From NCBI GenBank assembly GCA_028641055.1, contig CM054057.1:399946541-400010540 (forward strand): a stretch of DNA of 64,000 nucleotides, in the 5' to 3' direction. A program made the translations under genes and the position numbers. The notes below the pieces were generated by a model. The model saw only the letters and a program-made list of their open reading frames with translations, had not been told where the DNA came from and did not search any database. The stretch comes from Alopecurus myosuroides (lineage: Eukaryota; Streptophyta; Magnoliopsida; Poales; Poaceae). Numbering within the stretch: position 1 is the first letter of the stretch; every line of letters starts with the position of its first letter. Of this stretch, positions 34,085 through 44,889 are shown piece by piece.

Positions 34085-34480
34085 TCAACCATGAGAATGG
34101 TCCCCTACCATGCCATAGATAAGTGCATTTTCATAGGTACAAACACCAAAGTGATCCCCTACCATGCTGAGTAATAAGCATTTTCATAGGTACAACCACT
34201 AATGTGATCCCCTACCATGCTGGGTAATAAGCATTTTCATTGGTACAACCACTAATGTGATCCCCTACCATGCTGGGTAATAAGCATTTTCATAGGTACA
34301 ACCAGTAATGTGATCCCCTACCATGCTGGGTAGTAACCATTTTCATAGGTACAACCACTAATGTGATCCCCTACTATGCTGGAATAATAAGCATTTTAAT
34401 AGGTAAAACCACCAAAGTGATCCCCTAACATGCTATTCATGTGAATATTTTCATAGGTTCAACCATGTAAATGGTACCCT
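34085..34480. repeat. Minisatellite, period 53 bp, about seven copies
   Basis: GTGATCCCCTACCATGCT recurs with its GATC at 34153, 34206, 34259, 34312, 34365 and 34419, with more diverged units at both ends. Unit: CATTTTCATAGGTACAACCA, a short variable part, then the anchor. Confidence 0.92.
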
Positions 34481-37400
34481 ACCATGCCACACTTAATATT
34501 TCATAAACCCCTTAGGGTAATCATTCAAAACGTAGTTATACTTTCCAATCACATCAACTTCTTCTACAAGCATAACTAAGCAATCAACTACCAAACTTTT
34601 AAGGCTGCTACACTATCAAGGTAATAAAGATGGCTACACAGTACTTTGGATATGCATATCATAATATTTTACCAAAGATTTTCCTATCATGCATACTACT
34701 CAAAAGTTCTAATGGATATAGAAAATAATAGGTAGTTTATGATGTGTCACTTTCCTTGTTGAAGTTGGTGAAGAAATCACACTCTTCACAAAAGGTCGTA
34801 GCTCTCCGTACAATATCTACATTGAAAACAAAATAACAAAATGAACAAGAATCCTAGCAATCAAACATACAAGTGAACATACAAAGCAACAAACATAGCA
34901 AAAGGTATTTAACCAAGTTGTCTAGGGCAAGGTTAAGGTTTGGGATTTAAAGATTCATTCTCTAGTAGTTTCATACTTGTTAGGGTGTTAAGAGTTCACT
35001 AAGGATGGTGTAGATTGATTTTGTGGTAATCAAACTTTATTGAAAACATCTTTATCTAAGAAGTTCCAAGAGTTCACCAAGGTGATCTCACTATCTCAAC
35101 CAAAGTAATACATAACAAAGTGTAACTCTTAGTTATTTTCATCAAGACATTTGAGTGATCTAAGTTAGTCTTTCAATTTTCGATTAAGGTAGGTCTAGGT
35201 TCAACTAACTTCATAACAATAGGGAAAACAAAATGAAGTCTTGGGATTTCCCATTTGGGTCAATGGTTGGACAGAAACAACTTGTTATTCTTCAACTTTT
35301 TAAGATTTTCTTCAAGTCTTTACATGCTTGTTTTCTTGAAGTTCATCTTCATTATTACATTCTAGTCTTGTTCCTGGGATGGTGCTTCTATTGGTCTTGA
35401 TAGATTCTTCATGGTTTTTTTCACTAGTTGGTCCAAAGTGGGATGGGCACAAACTAAGGGTTGATCTTGATCACATGTGAATATACTACTAAGTCAAAAG
35501 TAAAGAAGAAGAAAAGATAGAAAGAGAGAGGAAGATGTTTTCTTCTTGATTTCTTCATACACTTGTACATTCCTTGAGTTGCTTCTAGTTCTTTTGGAGT
35601 CTAAGTCCTTCCTTCAATTTCTTCAATGCTCTTACTTTTAGCTCTTCATGTTGCCACCAAGTTGAAAATGAAGTGCCTTCTTGTGCTTGAGTCTTGATTT
35701 CCATTTTGCTAACTTGATGAATTCTTGAAGCAAGAATGGGGGAGTGGGGAAGGTTATAGAAAACTATGGTACTAGTGTTTAAGGTTCACTAGTTTGAAAT
35801 GCATAAGGTTTAACCTCCCTAAGGACTTAGCCTTGGTCAATTATAGCTACAACTTCAAAGATAAAAAGGACTTAGCCTTGGCATTGGAAACAAAATCTAA
35901 GACATGATAATATGGGTGGATCACTATGTTGGGTTTTTGGTCCAAACACATGGCCATGGTCTAAGGGTGTTCAAAATGGTTAGGCACTGATGTCTCTGGT
36001 TCAAGGTTACCGAATGGAGCAACTTTGCTTAAGGGAACATATTCTAATTATTTATAGAATTAAATCTATGTCAAAAATACTCAAATAGACAACTTAATTC
36101 TAAATTCAAATTTAATTTGTTCAAAAATTATTTTGGGACAGAGGGTATGAAAGTACACATCTTAAGTTTCCAAACATATTTCATTTGCAAATTTTGGATT
36201 TCTAGAATTTGAATTATGCCAAAAATTCCTCAAACAAGCATATTTGACTTTGAACAAATTTTAAATGTTCCAAAGTAAATTTGGCTAGTGCCAAAAGTTT
36301 CTACACATCCAGAGGATTTCAAAAAGTCCAAGTTTGTTAAATTTGGAGTTGTGGTTGAATAGTTATAAGGTTTCTAAGTTGCGGGGACTTTTCTGCAAAA
36401 TGGTCATTCTATTTTTATTCGGAATTAAATCCAGAGACGGACTGGGCTAAAAATGGTTATCTGTCACGTGGGGCGACGGACACGGAGTGGTCTTGGGCCG
36501 GTTATGCGCTGCGCTGAGCAACAAATAAGCAACGCGCGCGTAGTATAACGTGGCGTGCTCTAATTGGCTGGTACCGATTCGTTTAAACGATGCAATCCCA
36601 GCCACTGAATCAGGATCAGACGGCCGAGATTTAAAGGGAGCGGCTAGGGTTACCTCTTCCGCCGGAGTGGTGGCCATAGAATGGCACGCGGCAGCGCCGG
36701 TCTTGGGTTTCAACGGTTATGAAGCTACGGTGGTCTCCGGGGCTCGAGAAGGTGACGAGGAGGAGGCGCGCGACTCGACGAACATGAAGATGGTGACGGG
36801 GACGTCTCCCGCTTCCCGGAATGCTCGCACGGCACGACCGGAGGAGGCTCGGGCACCGGTGATGCTCCGGTGAGCACGATGCGGGCTCCTAGCTGCAAAT
36901 AAACCCAAGAAAAACTTCAGAAGGAGGCGCGGGGACAAGTGAACGAGGGAGGAGCCAAAAGGAGGCGACGATGACCTCTGACTACGCCGAAATTGGAGAG
37001 ACACGGCCGTGGCAAAGGAGATCTCCGACGAGCGGTTTCTTCGGCCTCGAGGCACAATCCGATGAACTTCCAGTGGGGAAATGGAGAGGAGAGGGAGAAA
37101 ATTTAAGAGGAGCAAATGGGGCAACAAAATCGGGGATTAAATCCCGCGGAATCAAATACATTGAAATAGAATAGAAACGGTCGATGTTTTCTTCTCTATG
37201 ATGAAGACGATGATGATGTCATCACTTTTCTTCTTTTTTTCCTGTTTTTAATATCTTTAGTTTTAATAATACAACTGACCTCAAAATAATTTCTAATTTT
37301 TTTGAATTTATATCTTTTTGTTTATAACATTTTTATAAACTATTAAACACATTTCAATTTTTACATTTTTTAAAATATAATTAAATCACTAACACTGCTT

Positions 37401-37941
37401 ATTGTTAATTTTAAACTAAAAATAATAAAATAAGGTTTGTGATTAAAGAAAATTTCAGAGACATTAAACATGTCAAATACTGCTTTTTTAAAGTCATTTC
37501 ACCTCATTTTTATATTTTATATTTTTAAGATATGAGTGATTTACTAATAGTAGTTTAATGCCATTTGAAAATAGGAAATATCAAATTAACAATATTGATG
37601 CTAAATAAAATTTCACAGAGTTACCATTATTAAAATTGTTGTTTCCAAAAGTGTGATTCATTTTCGTATCAAAATAAATCATTGGAAACCATTTATAGAA
37701 TAGGGTTTTCTTAAAGAAAGATTATAATTATTGAATAAAGAAAAATTTATTTGAATACGGTTTAGGGTTTATAGAATAGAAGTATAACGGATTCTTAATT
37801 CCAATTTCATTGAAATATGTATTGTTTCCTTTTGTTTCTTGCATCTCATTTGGTTTTTGGTGACTTGCATAACATGAAAACAAAAAGTTTCAAATTTTTG
37901 TGATTTTTGAGTTTTCCAAAAATCAGGGATGTTACACTAGC

Positions 37942-38469
37942 CCTACTTCTGTGGGTGAGATAAGACGTTTTCATTGTCTTGCCGGTCTCTATTGCTGCTT
38001 TGTGAAGGATTTTTCAACCATTGATTGCCCTTTAAATGAGCTTATGAAAAAGAATGTACTGTTTGTTTGGGGCAATGCAAATCAAAAAGCTTTCGATATT
38101 TTCTATTTGACCGAAGCACCTTTGCTTGTTTTACCCGATATTGAGAAAACCTTTGAGATTGAATGTGATGCTAGTGGAATTGGTATTGGTGGCGCTCTTC
38201 TGCAAAATGGACACCACGTAGCTTATCATAGTGAGAAACTTGATGACGCTAGATTGAACTACCCTATCTATGACAAAGAACTATTTTATTTGGTTAGAGT
38301 TTTGGAAGTTTGGCAACGCTATCTTTGGCCTAAAGAATTTGTTATTCATTCCGATCATGAATCCTTGAAATATTGGAAGAGTCAAGCTAATTTGAACAAA
38401 AGACATGCTAAATGGGTAGAATTCATAGAGTATTTACCTTATGTCATTAAGGACAAGAAAATTTTGTAG
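37942..38469 (+). pseudogene. pol: Element A reverse transcriptase end and RNase H
   Basis: Opens with [20 protein letters not shown], the block after YFDD in this family. RNase H follows with Asp in [11 protein letters not shown], Glu in [14 protein letters not shown] and Asp in [13 protein letters not shown]. It ends at TAG 38467-38469 where the last block (FVADALSRK) continues in another frame. Confidence 0.85.
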
Positions 38470-39206
38470 CGGATGCTTTGTCTCGTAAAGAATGTCTTTT
38501 TACACGCGTTGAAATCAATGTGATTGGTTTGGATGATATCAAAGACTTATACCCTTCCGATGCTTTCATTTGACCCATTTTTGCAAAATGCTTGCCCAGT
38601 TGAGGTTTTGAAGATTTCTACTTGCATAAAAGTTTCTTGTTTAACGCTAACAAACTATGCATTCCCAAGTCCTCTCTTCGTTTGTTGTTATTGAAAGAAT
38701 CACATGAAGGAGGACTCATGGGACACTTTGGCCGAGACAAGACCTATGCCATGCTCTCCATCAACTACTATTGTCCTAAGATGAGGCTACAACCTGAAAG
38801 ACTCATCACAATATGTCCAACATGTCTCCGAGCTAAGTCTACTTCCAACTCTCATGGTCTTTATATCCATTACCTACACCACCCCACCCTTGGAGTGACG
38901 TTAGCATAGATTTCGTGTTAGGACTACCACGCACCAAAACAAACATGGCCTCTATCTTTGTAGTTGTTGATCTCTTTCCAAGATGGCTCATTTCATGTGA
39001 TGCAATAGAAATGATTATTTACATGTCGCAACATTGTTTTTCAGGGAAATTGTTAGTTTACATGGAGTGCCCAAGACAATTGTGTCGGATCGAGACGTCA
39101 AGTTCACCTCCTACTTTTGGAAGACATTAATGTCCAAGCTAGGAGTGAAGCTCCTCTTCTCCACCGCATACCACCCTCCAGACAATGGGAAAACCGAAGT
39201 GGTGAA
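38470..39206 (+). pseudogene. pol: Element A integrase, N-terminal and catalytic part
   Basis: HHCC domain at 38700-38840 (GLMGHFGRDKTYAML, then [11 protein letters not shown]). Catalytic Asp in [12 protein letters not shown] (TAG at 38908 breaks the frame), second Asp in [14 protein letters not shown], and Glu in GKTEVVN at 39192-39206. Element C interrupts the gene right after the catalytic Glu; the remainder is at 55649. Confidence 0.83.
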
Positions 39207-40129
39207 CGATATGGGGTGGACCGATCTTCTCAATGAGCTCTCTCGAATTTGGTGGATGTTTTGTGGATGTTCTGATAACTAGTGCTACACTGATACCTCT
39301 CACTTGGATAACTCCTATTGCCAATGCAACAGCAATCAATCCCTTTGGATATTCTCATCTACACACTCTTGCACACGTAATCAAAGATCACGAGTGGTCA
39401 TGTATCCCCTTATTCCGAGTGGAACAACAAGATATCACGCAACTTTGCGGGTATACTTAAGGATGAAAGCTTGGCAGTAATACAATTTAGAGGCTAGGGT
39501 TTTTGGTTTAAACTTGTTCTCCCTAATCCACTCATAGGTGGAGGGTTTATAAGAAGGAGGGGTGAGGCCACAAGGCTCCCTTACGCAAGCACAACTCCTA
39601 CTAGGACTAGGACTCCTACTTGGACTAGAAAAGAGATACAAACCGACCCACTTTAGGCAGATTCGGCCAATGTGGCATACAAGCCATGCCTAATTGAATT
39701 AGGACTTCTATATGGAGCGTTGATCTTCAATGGGGTGCCCTCCTCTTCTTTTCAACATTGCTTAGTCTGGAATAACATTCCTGGAATTGTTTTCCACACT
39801 TCCACATTTGTTTTCACCACTTGAATAATTGTTTTCCCCATTTGTAAAGTTCTTTTCCAGCATCTCCATCTTGTTTTCGATATCCTCTTGGTTGTTTTCC
39901 ACCACCATGAATGTGTTATCAATAACCCTGATCATACATAAATTCATAGACTTAGGCAGTATAAAATGCTCACTATCACAAACATCATATTCAATAAGGA
40001 GTGAATACACCTGTTGTTGTAATAACTTGGCCTTTGATCTTGTTATTGGTCCAAGTATTATTTCATCAGGCTTCTCTTGGATAACAACCTCCTTGTGTGG
40101 TAAAGAACTAGGGACGTCCTTATCATCCA
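39207..40129 (-). repeat. 3' LTR of element C, with coding tail of the polyprotein
   Basis: 923 bp, pairs with 54731-55648. On the minus strand it starts TGGATGATAAGGACG after the polypurine run AAGGGGGG (40130-40137). A 122-residue frame (40130-39762) continues the polyprotein into the LTR: LGPITRSKAKLLQQQVYSLL, then Asn/Glu-rich repeats (ENNQEDIENKMEMLEKNFTN, ENN.Y.SGENK). Confidence 0.85.
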
Positions 40130-41089
40130 CCCCCCTTGAAAAGGCGTCGACCTCGACGCAGCAAGGTCATCTACATGTTATGGTGTCAAATCAGCAACAT
40201 TGAATGAATTACTCACATCAAACTCATCAACTCGAAGGTCTATCTTGTAAGCATTGTCATTGATTTTCTCGAGCACATTGTAGGGACCAGCACCTTGAGT
40301 TAGCAACTTGGACTTTCTCAACTTTGGGAATCTGTCTTTTCGAAAGTACACCCATACTAAGTCTCCTGGCCAAAATAGAACCTCCTTTCTTTTCTAGTTT
40401 ACTTTTTCAGCCACATACTTCCCCTTCTTCTCTATAGCATCCTTTGTCTTCTCATGTATATTCTTCACAAATTCACCTCTCTTTGATGCCTCCATATTTA
40501 TTCTCTCTTGTATGGGAAGTGGTAACAAATCAAGTGGTGTAATGGGCTTGAATCCATAGACCACTTCAAACGGACAAAGTTGAGTAGTAGAGTGGACAAC
40601 CCTGTTGTATGCGAATTCTACATGTGGCAAACACTCCTCCCACTCCTACATATTTTTCTTGATCATGGTTCACAATAATGTTGATAATGTGCGATTAAAC
40701 ACCTCTGTTTGTCCATCAGTTTGAGGGTGACATGTTGTTGAAAATAGCAGCTTTGTTCCTAGCTTCCCCCAAAATGTCTTCCAAAAGTAGATTATAAACT
40801 TCACGTCATCAGAAACAATAGTCATTGGTACACCGTATAGTCTCACTATATCCCTGAAAAAAAAATTAGCAATATGCGACACATTGTCTCTTTTGTGGCA
40901 AGCAATAAAGTGTGACATCTTTGAAAATCTATACACTACCACAAATATAGAATCATGCCCTCTTTTAGTCCTTGGTAAACCTAGCACAAAATCCATACTA
41001 ATATCTTCCCATGGTGTACTAGGTGCTGGTAGAGGAGTATGCAAACTATGGGGCTTCAATTTTGACTTGGCCTTGTTGCAAGTGAGCAA
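40130..41089 (-). pseudogene. pol: Element C integrase
   Basis: Catalytic Asp in [15 protein letters not shown], second Asp in [10 protein letters not shown] where the expected SDRDVKF has lost one codon, and Glu in [12 protein letters not shown]. The region [10 protein letters not shown] has Tyr where the family has Asp. The C-terminal part (40630-40394: MPHVEFAYNRVVHSTTQLCP) and the GPYNVLEKINDNAYKIDL block to 40200 follow, with a stop at 40390-40400. The HHCC domain lies upstream at about 41090-41250 in broken form. Confidence 0.82.
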
Positions 41090-41249
41090 CGTTGCACAAC
41101 CCTGTAAACATCACGTCTCATATGTTCCCAATAAAAATTGCCAACCAACATAAGTAATGTTTTCTCACGTCCAAAGTGTCGCATCAATCCACCACTATGA
41201 GATTCCTATAATAACATCAAACGCAAAGAACACTCGGGAATACATAATT

Positions 41250-42700
41250 TGTTAGCTCTAAATAGAAATCCGCCATGTAAATTATATTTATCCAAAGACT
41301 TCACATTAGAAAAGTTAGCATAAGGTGTAGAAAACTCTTTATCTTGAGCATATAGTTGTTTCAAACTCTCCAAACCCGAAACTTGGACATTGAATTTAGT
41401 GAATAAGATGTATTTTCTAGAAAAGCATCACTAACCACATTATCTAATCCCTTGTTATGTTTAATAATGTATGGTAAAGATTCAATAAATTCTACCCATT
41501 TAGCATGTCTCTTTTTAAGATTGGATTTATTCTTTAAAAATTTCAATGCCTCATGATCAAAATGTATGATAAATTATTTTGACCACAAATAATGTTTCCA
41601 AACCTCAAGAACTCTATCAAGTGCATACAATTCTTTATCATAGACAGAATAATTCAATTGAGCACCATGCAATTTCTCAGAAAAATAAGCAATAGGATTC
41701 TTATCTTGCATTAACACACTGCCTATACCTATGCCACTAGCATCACATTCAATTTCGAATTGTCTATTAAAATTAGGTAGCATCAATAATGGGGCCTAAA
41801 TCAACTTATTTTTCAGAGTATCAAAAGCAATATCTTTCCCCCACTCGAAATTCACACATTTCTTAGTCAAATCATTCAAAGGGGCAGCAATAGTGCTAAA
41901 GTCTTTCACAAATCTTCTATAAAATCCATCAAGACCATTAAAACTTCTTACTTGACTCAGATTCATGGGAATTGGCCATTTTTTAATTGTCTCAATTTTA
42001 GATTCATCAACTTCAATCCCATGTTTAGAAACAACATATCCCAGAAATATGACCTTATCTTTGCAAAAAGTGCACTTCTCTAAATTACCATACAATTTAT
42101 TTTCTCTTAGCACATGCAAGACTTTTATAATATGATCAATGTGTTCATGTTCATTGTGGATATATATGAGAATATCATCAAAATAAACTACCACAAACTT
42201 GCCAATATAATCTCTCAAAACATGGTTCATTAATCTCATGAAAGTATTAGGTGCATTAGTTGATCCAAAAGGCATCACTAACCACTCATATAAACCAAAT
42301 TTTCTTTTAAAAGCTGTTTTCCACTCATCCCCCTAATTCATCCTAATTTGATGATAACCACTACACAAATCAATTTTAGACAAAATAGCAGCACCACTTA
42401 ATTCATCTAACATCTCTTCCAAACGTGGTATAGGATGAAGATAATGAATAGTGGTGTTGTTAATTTCTCTACAATCTACACACATGCGCCAAGTACCATC
42501 TTTCTTGGGAACCAAAATAACAGGCACAACACAAGGAGATAGGCTTATTGGAATATGACCTTTATCAAGACGCTCTTGTACTTGTTTCTGAATTTCCTTT
42601 GTCTCTTGGGGATTTGTCCTATAGGGAGCTTGGTTTGGCAATGATGATCCAGGAATAAAAATCAATTTGGTGCTCAATCCCTCTCAATGGTGGCAGCCCC
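41250..42700 (-). pseudogene. pol: Element C reverse transcriptase and RNase H
   Basis: Reverse transcriptase starts at 42677 (APYRTNPQETKEIQKQVQE, then VPKKDGTWRMCVDCREINN), has a stop near 42333, resumes at 42278 with [20 protein letters not shown] and the active-site YFDD, and runs to about 41796. RNase H is at 41786-41361 with Asp in [11 protein letters not shown], Glu in [10 protein letters not shown] and the basic [14 protein letters not shown]. Each domain is complete in length but split by stops. Confidence 0.85.
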
Positions 42701-44291
42701 AAGGGTTTTTCTTTTGGAAAAACATCATCAAATTCCTGCAAAACATTAGAAACACCAACAGAAAGAGGATTCGTGTTGTTAGAAACTAAAATTTCTCCCT
42801 TATGCATGAGCACTATAGGTACTAAGCTAGGATCCTCACTAAACTCTCTCAAATCTTCTTTGGTGGCTAACATGGTTAAAAGGCTCACTCCCTTATTTTT
42901 TCCACTCGGCCTAGGCTTCTTTTCACTCACATAATTTGTGTTTTCACTCTTCCCATCTCTCTCACTCTCTTTTTCTAGATTCACTTATGTATTCTATCTA
43001 GACTCATTCACAATCTGTTGTGGTGTCATAGGCCTCAAGATAATATCCTTGTTATTCCAATTCAATTGATATGTTTTTGCTCTCCAATTGTGTATAGCCT
43101 TCTTCTTGAATTTCCATGGCCTCCCAAGTAGCATGTGGCAAACTGTCATGGGAACCACGTCACACTCAATTGTATCTTTATATGGTCCAATCTGAAATTC
43201 CACTCTCACAAATATGGCACCTTGATTTCTTCTTTGTCACTCAACCATTGAATATAATATGGGTGTGTATGTGGAATGTATCTCAACTTGAGCTTTGCAC
43301 ATAAATCATTGCTTGCTAAATTTTTGCAACTCCCTCCATCAATGATCACCTTGCAAGACATTTGTGGACCCACAATTGCTTTGGTTTGAAAAAGATTGCA
43401 TCTTTGGCTCTCATCACTAGGAACAACAGTCAAAGCTTGTGTGCAAACAATAGTTGGATAATTGGTATCATATGCATCAATAGGACCATCATCATCATAT
43501 GTATCCTCCTCATTAGGATCAGCATCATCTCCAGTCTCATATTCCTCATCAGCATTGATAACCATGACTTTCTTGTTAGGACAATCTCTCTTTAAGTGCC
43601 CTCTTCCTCCACAAGTATGGCATGTCATGTATTTATTTCTTGTTGTTGATTGAGTAGAACAACTTGCACTAGCTACTGGTTGAATTATTTTCTTTGAAGT
43701 AGCATTGCTTGTGTATGGTTTGGAAGATGTGCTAGCTCGAAATTGTGAGGCTTGAGGTGTAGGTGGTGTGAAAACATAATTTCTTGATGGGAAACTTCTT
43801 CTTGGATCCATAGAAACCTCCTCGGCCAACCTCTTTTCCGCCTCTCTTTCTTGGTGCAATAATTCAGTCATGGTATTATATGGAACATGCCTCACAATGC
43901 ATCTAATCTTGAATTGCAAACCTGAAAGAAATATTTGCATTCTTTGTTCTGGTTCTTCTCTAACCCGAGCCCTTTGTAGTATCAACTCCATCTCCTTGTA
44001 CTATTGATCCACGGATTTTGTACCTTGCTTCAATTCCTGCAGATTGTCATAGAGGGTTCTCAAATAATTTTTAGGAAAAAATCTATCCCTCATGATTTGC
44101 TTCATCTCAGTCCAAGTAGCAATTTCTGGTTCACCGTCTGTTTCTCTCAATTATGTGATGCCATCCCACCACAAAAGAGCATAGCCATAAAATCCAGAAG
44201 ATGCAAGTCTAATTTTCCTCTCCTCAGTGTAATCATGCAATCTCCATAGTTTCTCAATCTTCAACTCCCACACTAAGTACTCCTCAGCATC
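42701..44291 (-). pseudogene. gag-pol: Element C gag (C-terminal part) and protease
   Basis: From 44291 downward on the minus strand: AEEYLVWELKIEKLWRLHDY, ALLWWDGI, MKQIMRDRFFPKNYLRTLYD, then the long open frame 43991-43206. This contains a Ser/Thr-rich linker, a CCHC knuckle (CHTCGGRGHLKRDC, near 43600), an acidic stretch and the protease site VIIDGGSCKNLAS (near 43330). The second protease block is at 43209-42994 (CHMLLGRPWKF), and FDDVFPKEKPLGLPPLRGIE at about 42730 links to reverse transcriptase. Stops at 44150-44155 and 44014. The N-terminal residues are on the other side of the Tat insertion, at 53075. Confidence 0.83.
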
Positions 44292-44296
44292 ACATG

Positions 44297-44775
44297 TGAC
44301 GGGGGGACGATAACCCGGTAGGCCATACACCAAGGAATAACCCGGCCCAAAGGGCACTGCGCAGGATCCGGCTAAGGATAAGGAAACCTGTGAAGGCCCA
44401 AGTTTGTAGGCCCGGTGACCCGGGTTGTGGGTTGTTGTAAAGGAAAGTTAGGGTTTGTGTGCCGTATCCGGGTAGGAACCAGGGTGCGCCTTGGGGAATA
44501 AGCCGGGGGTACGGGTGCTTTATAAACCGACTCCCAGGTCTAGTTTTAGATAGAGATCTAAGAACCCTAGCAAGATCGTGTGATATCGAGCATCGAGTGT
44601 AATCCCAAAGTTGGGTTATTATATCAAGATCGGAGACTCGGCGACTTTGGTTGCCGGCTACCAGATCGAATTGCACCATGTTTTCCTCTGAGCTAAACCC
44701 TCTCCCAAATACCTGTGTCGTCTTGCCCCAAGATCAGTTACCCCCGGTAACATCTGCCGTGATTATCCCACGACA
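44297..44775 (+). repeat. 5' LTR of the young Tat element
   Basis: 479 bp, TGACGGGGGG to CCCACGACA. Core promoter likely at CTTTATAAACC (44519-44529). Confidence 0.97.
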
Positions 44776-44777
44776 GT

Positions 44778-44795
44778 TGGCGCCCACCGTGGGGC
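44778..44795 (+). other. Primer-binding site of the young Tat element
   Basis: TGGCGCCCACCGTGGGGC, 2 nt after the LTR, a form typical of grass Tat elements. I do not assign the tRNA with certainty. Confidence 0.88.
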
Positions 44796-44889
44796 CTGCG
44801 TCCAAAGGTGTTTACATCACGGGAGAAGCTCGGAAGGGCATGGAGAATCTTGTCATCGGCGAAATCTGCATCGACCACGAAGGAGAAAA

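Larger units (their letters stand above)
33473..37941 (-). mobile_element. Solo LTR, 4459 bp, Tekay-like family, with TSD
   Basis: The LTR is 33478-37936. On the minus strand it begins TGTAACATCCCTGATTTTTGG and ends GGGAACACTACA. The TSD CTAGC is at 33473-33477 and 37937-37941, and the reverse-transcriptase frame of element A resumes on the right side. The same family recurs at 59908-61437. A GC-rich core (36450-37130) with a minus-strand TTTAAAT near 36630 is the likely promoter. A 53-bp tandem repeat lies at 34085-34480. The rest (34500-36450 and 37200-37900) is AT-rich and without genes. Confidence 0.9.

Noticed and set aside
34085..34480. Regularly spaced repeats that might suggest a CRISPR array
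   Set aside because: Units are contiguous tandem copies with no unique spacers, and the genome is a plant.
36447..37174. ORFs in the GC-rich part of the 4.46-kb solo LTR
   Set aside because: Same reason: promoter region of an LTR, no domain, frames on both strands.
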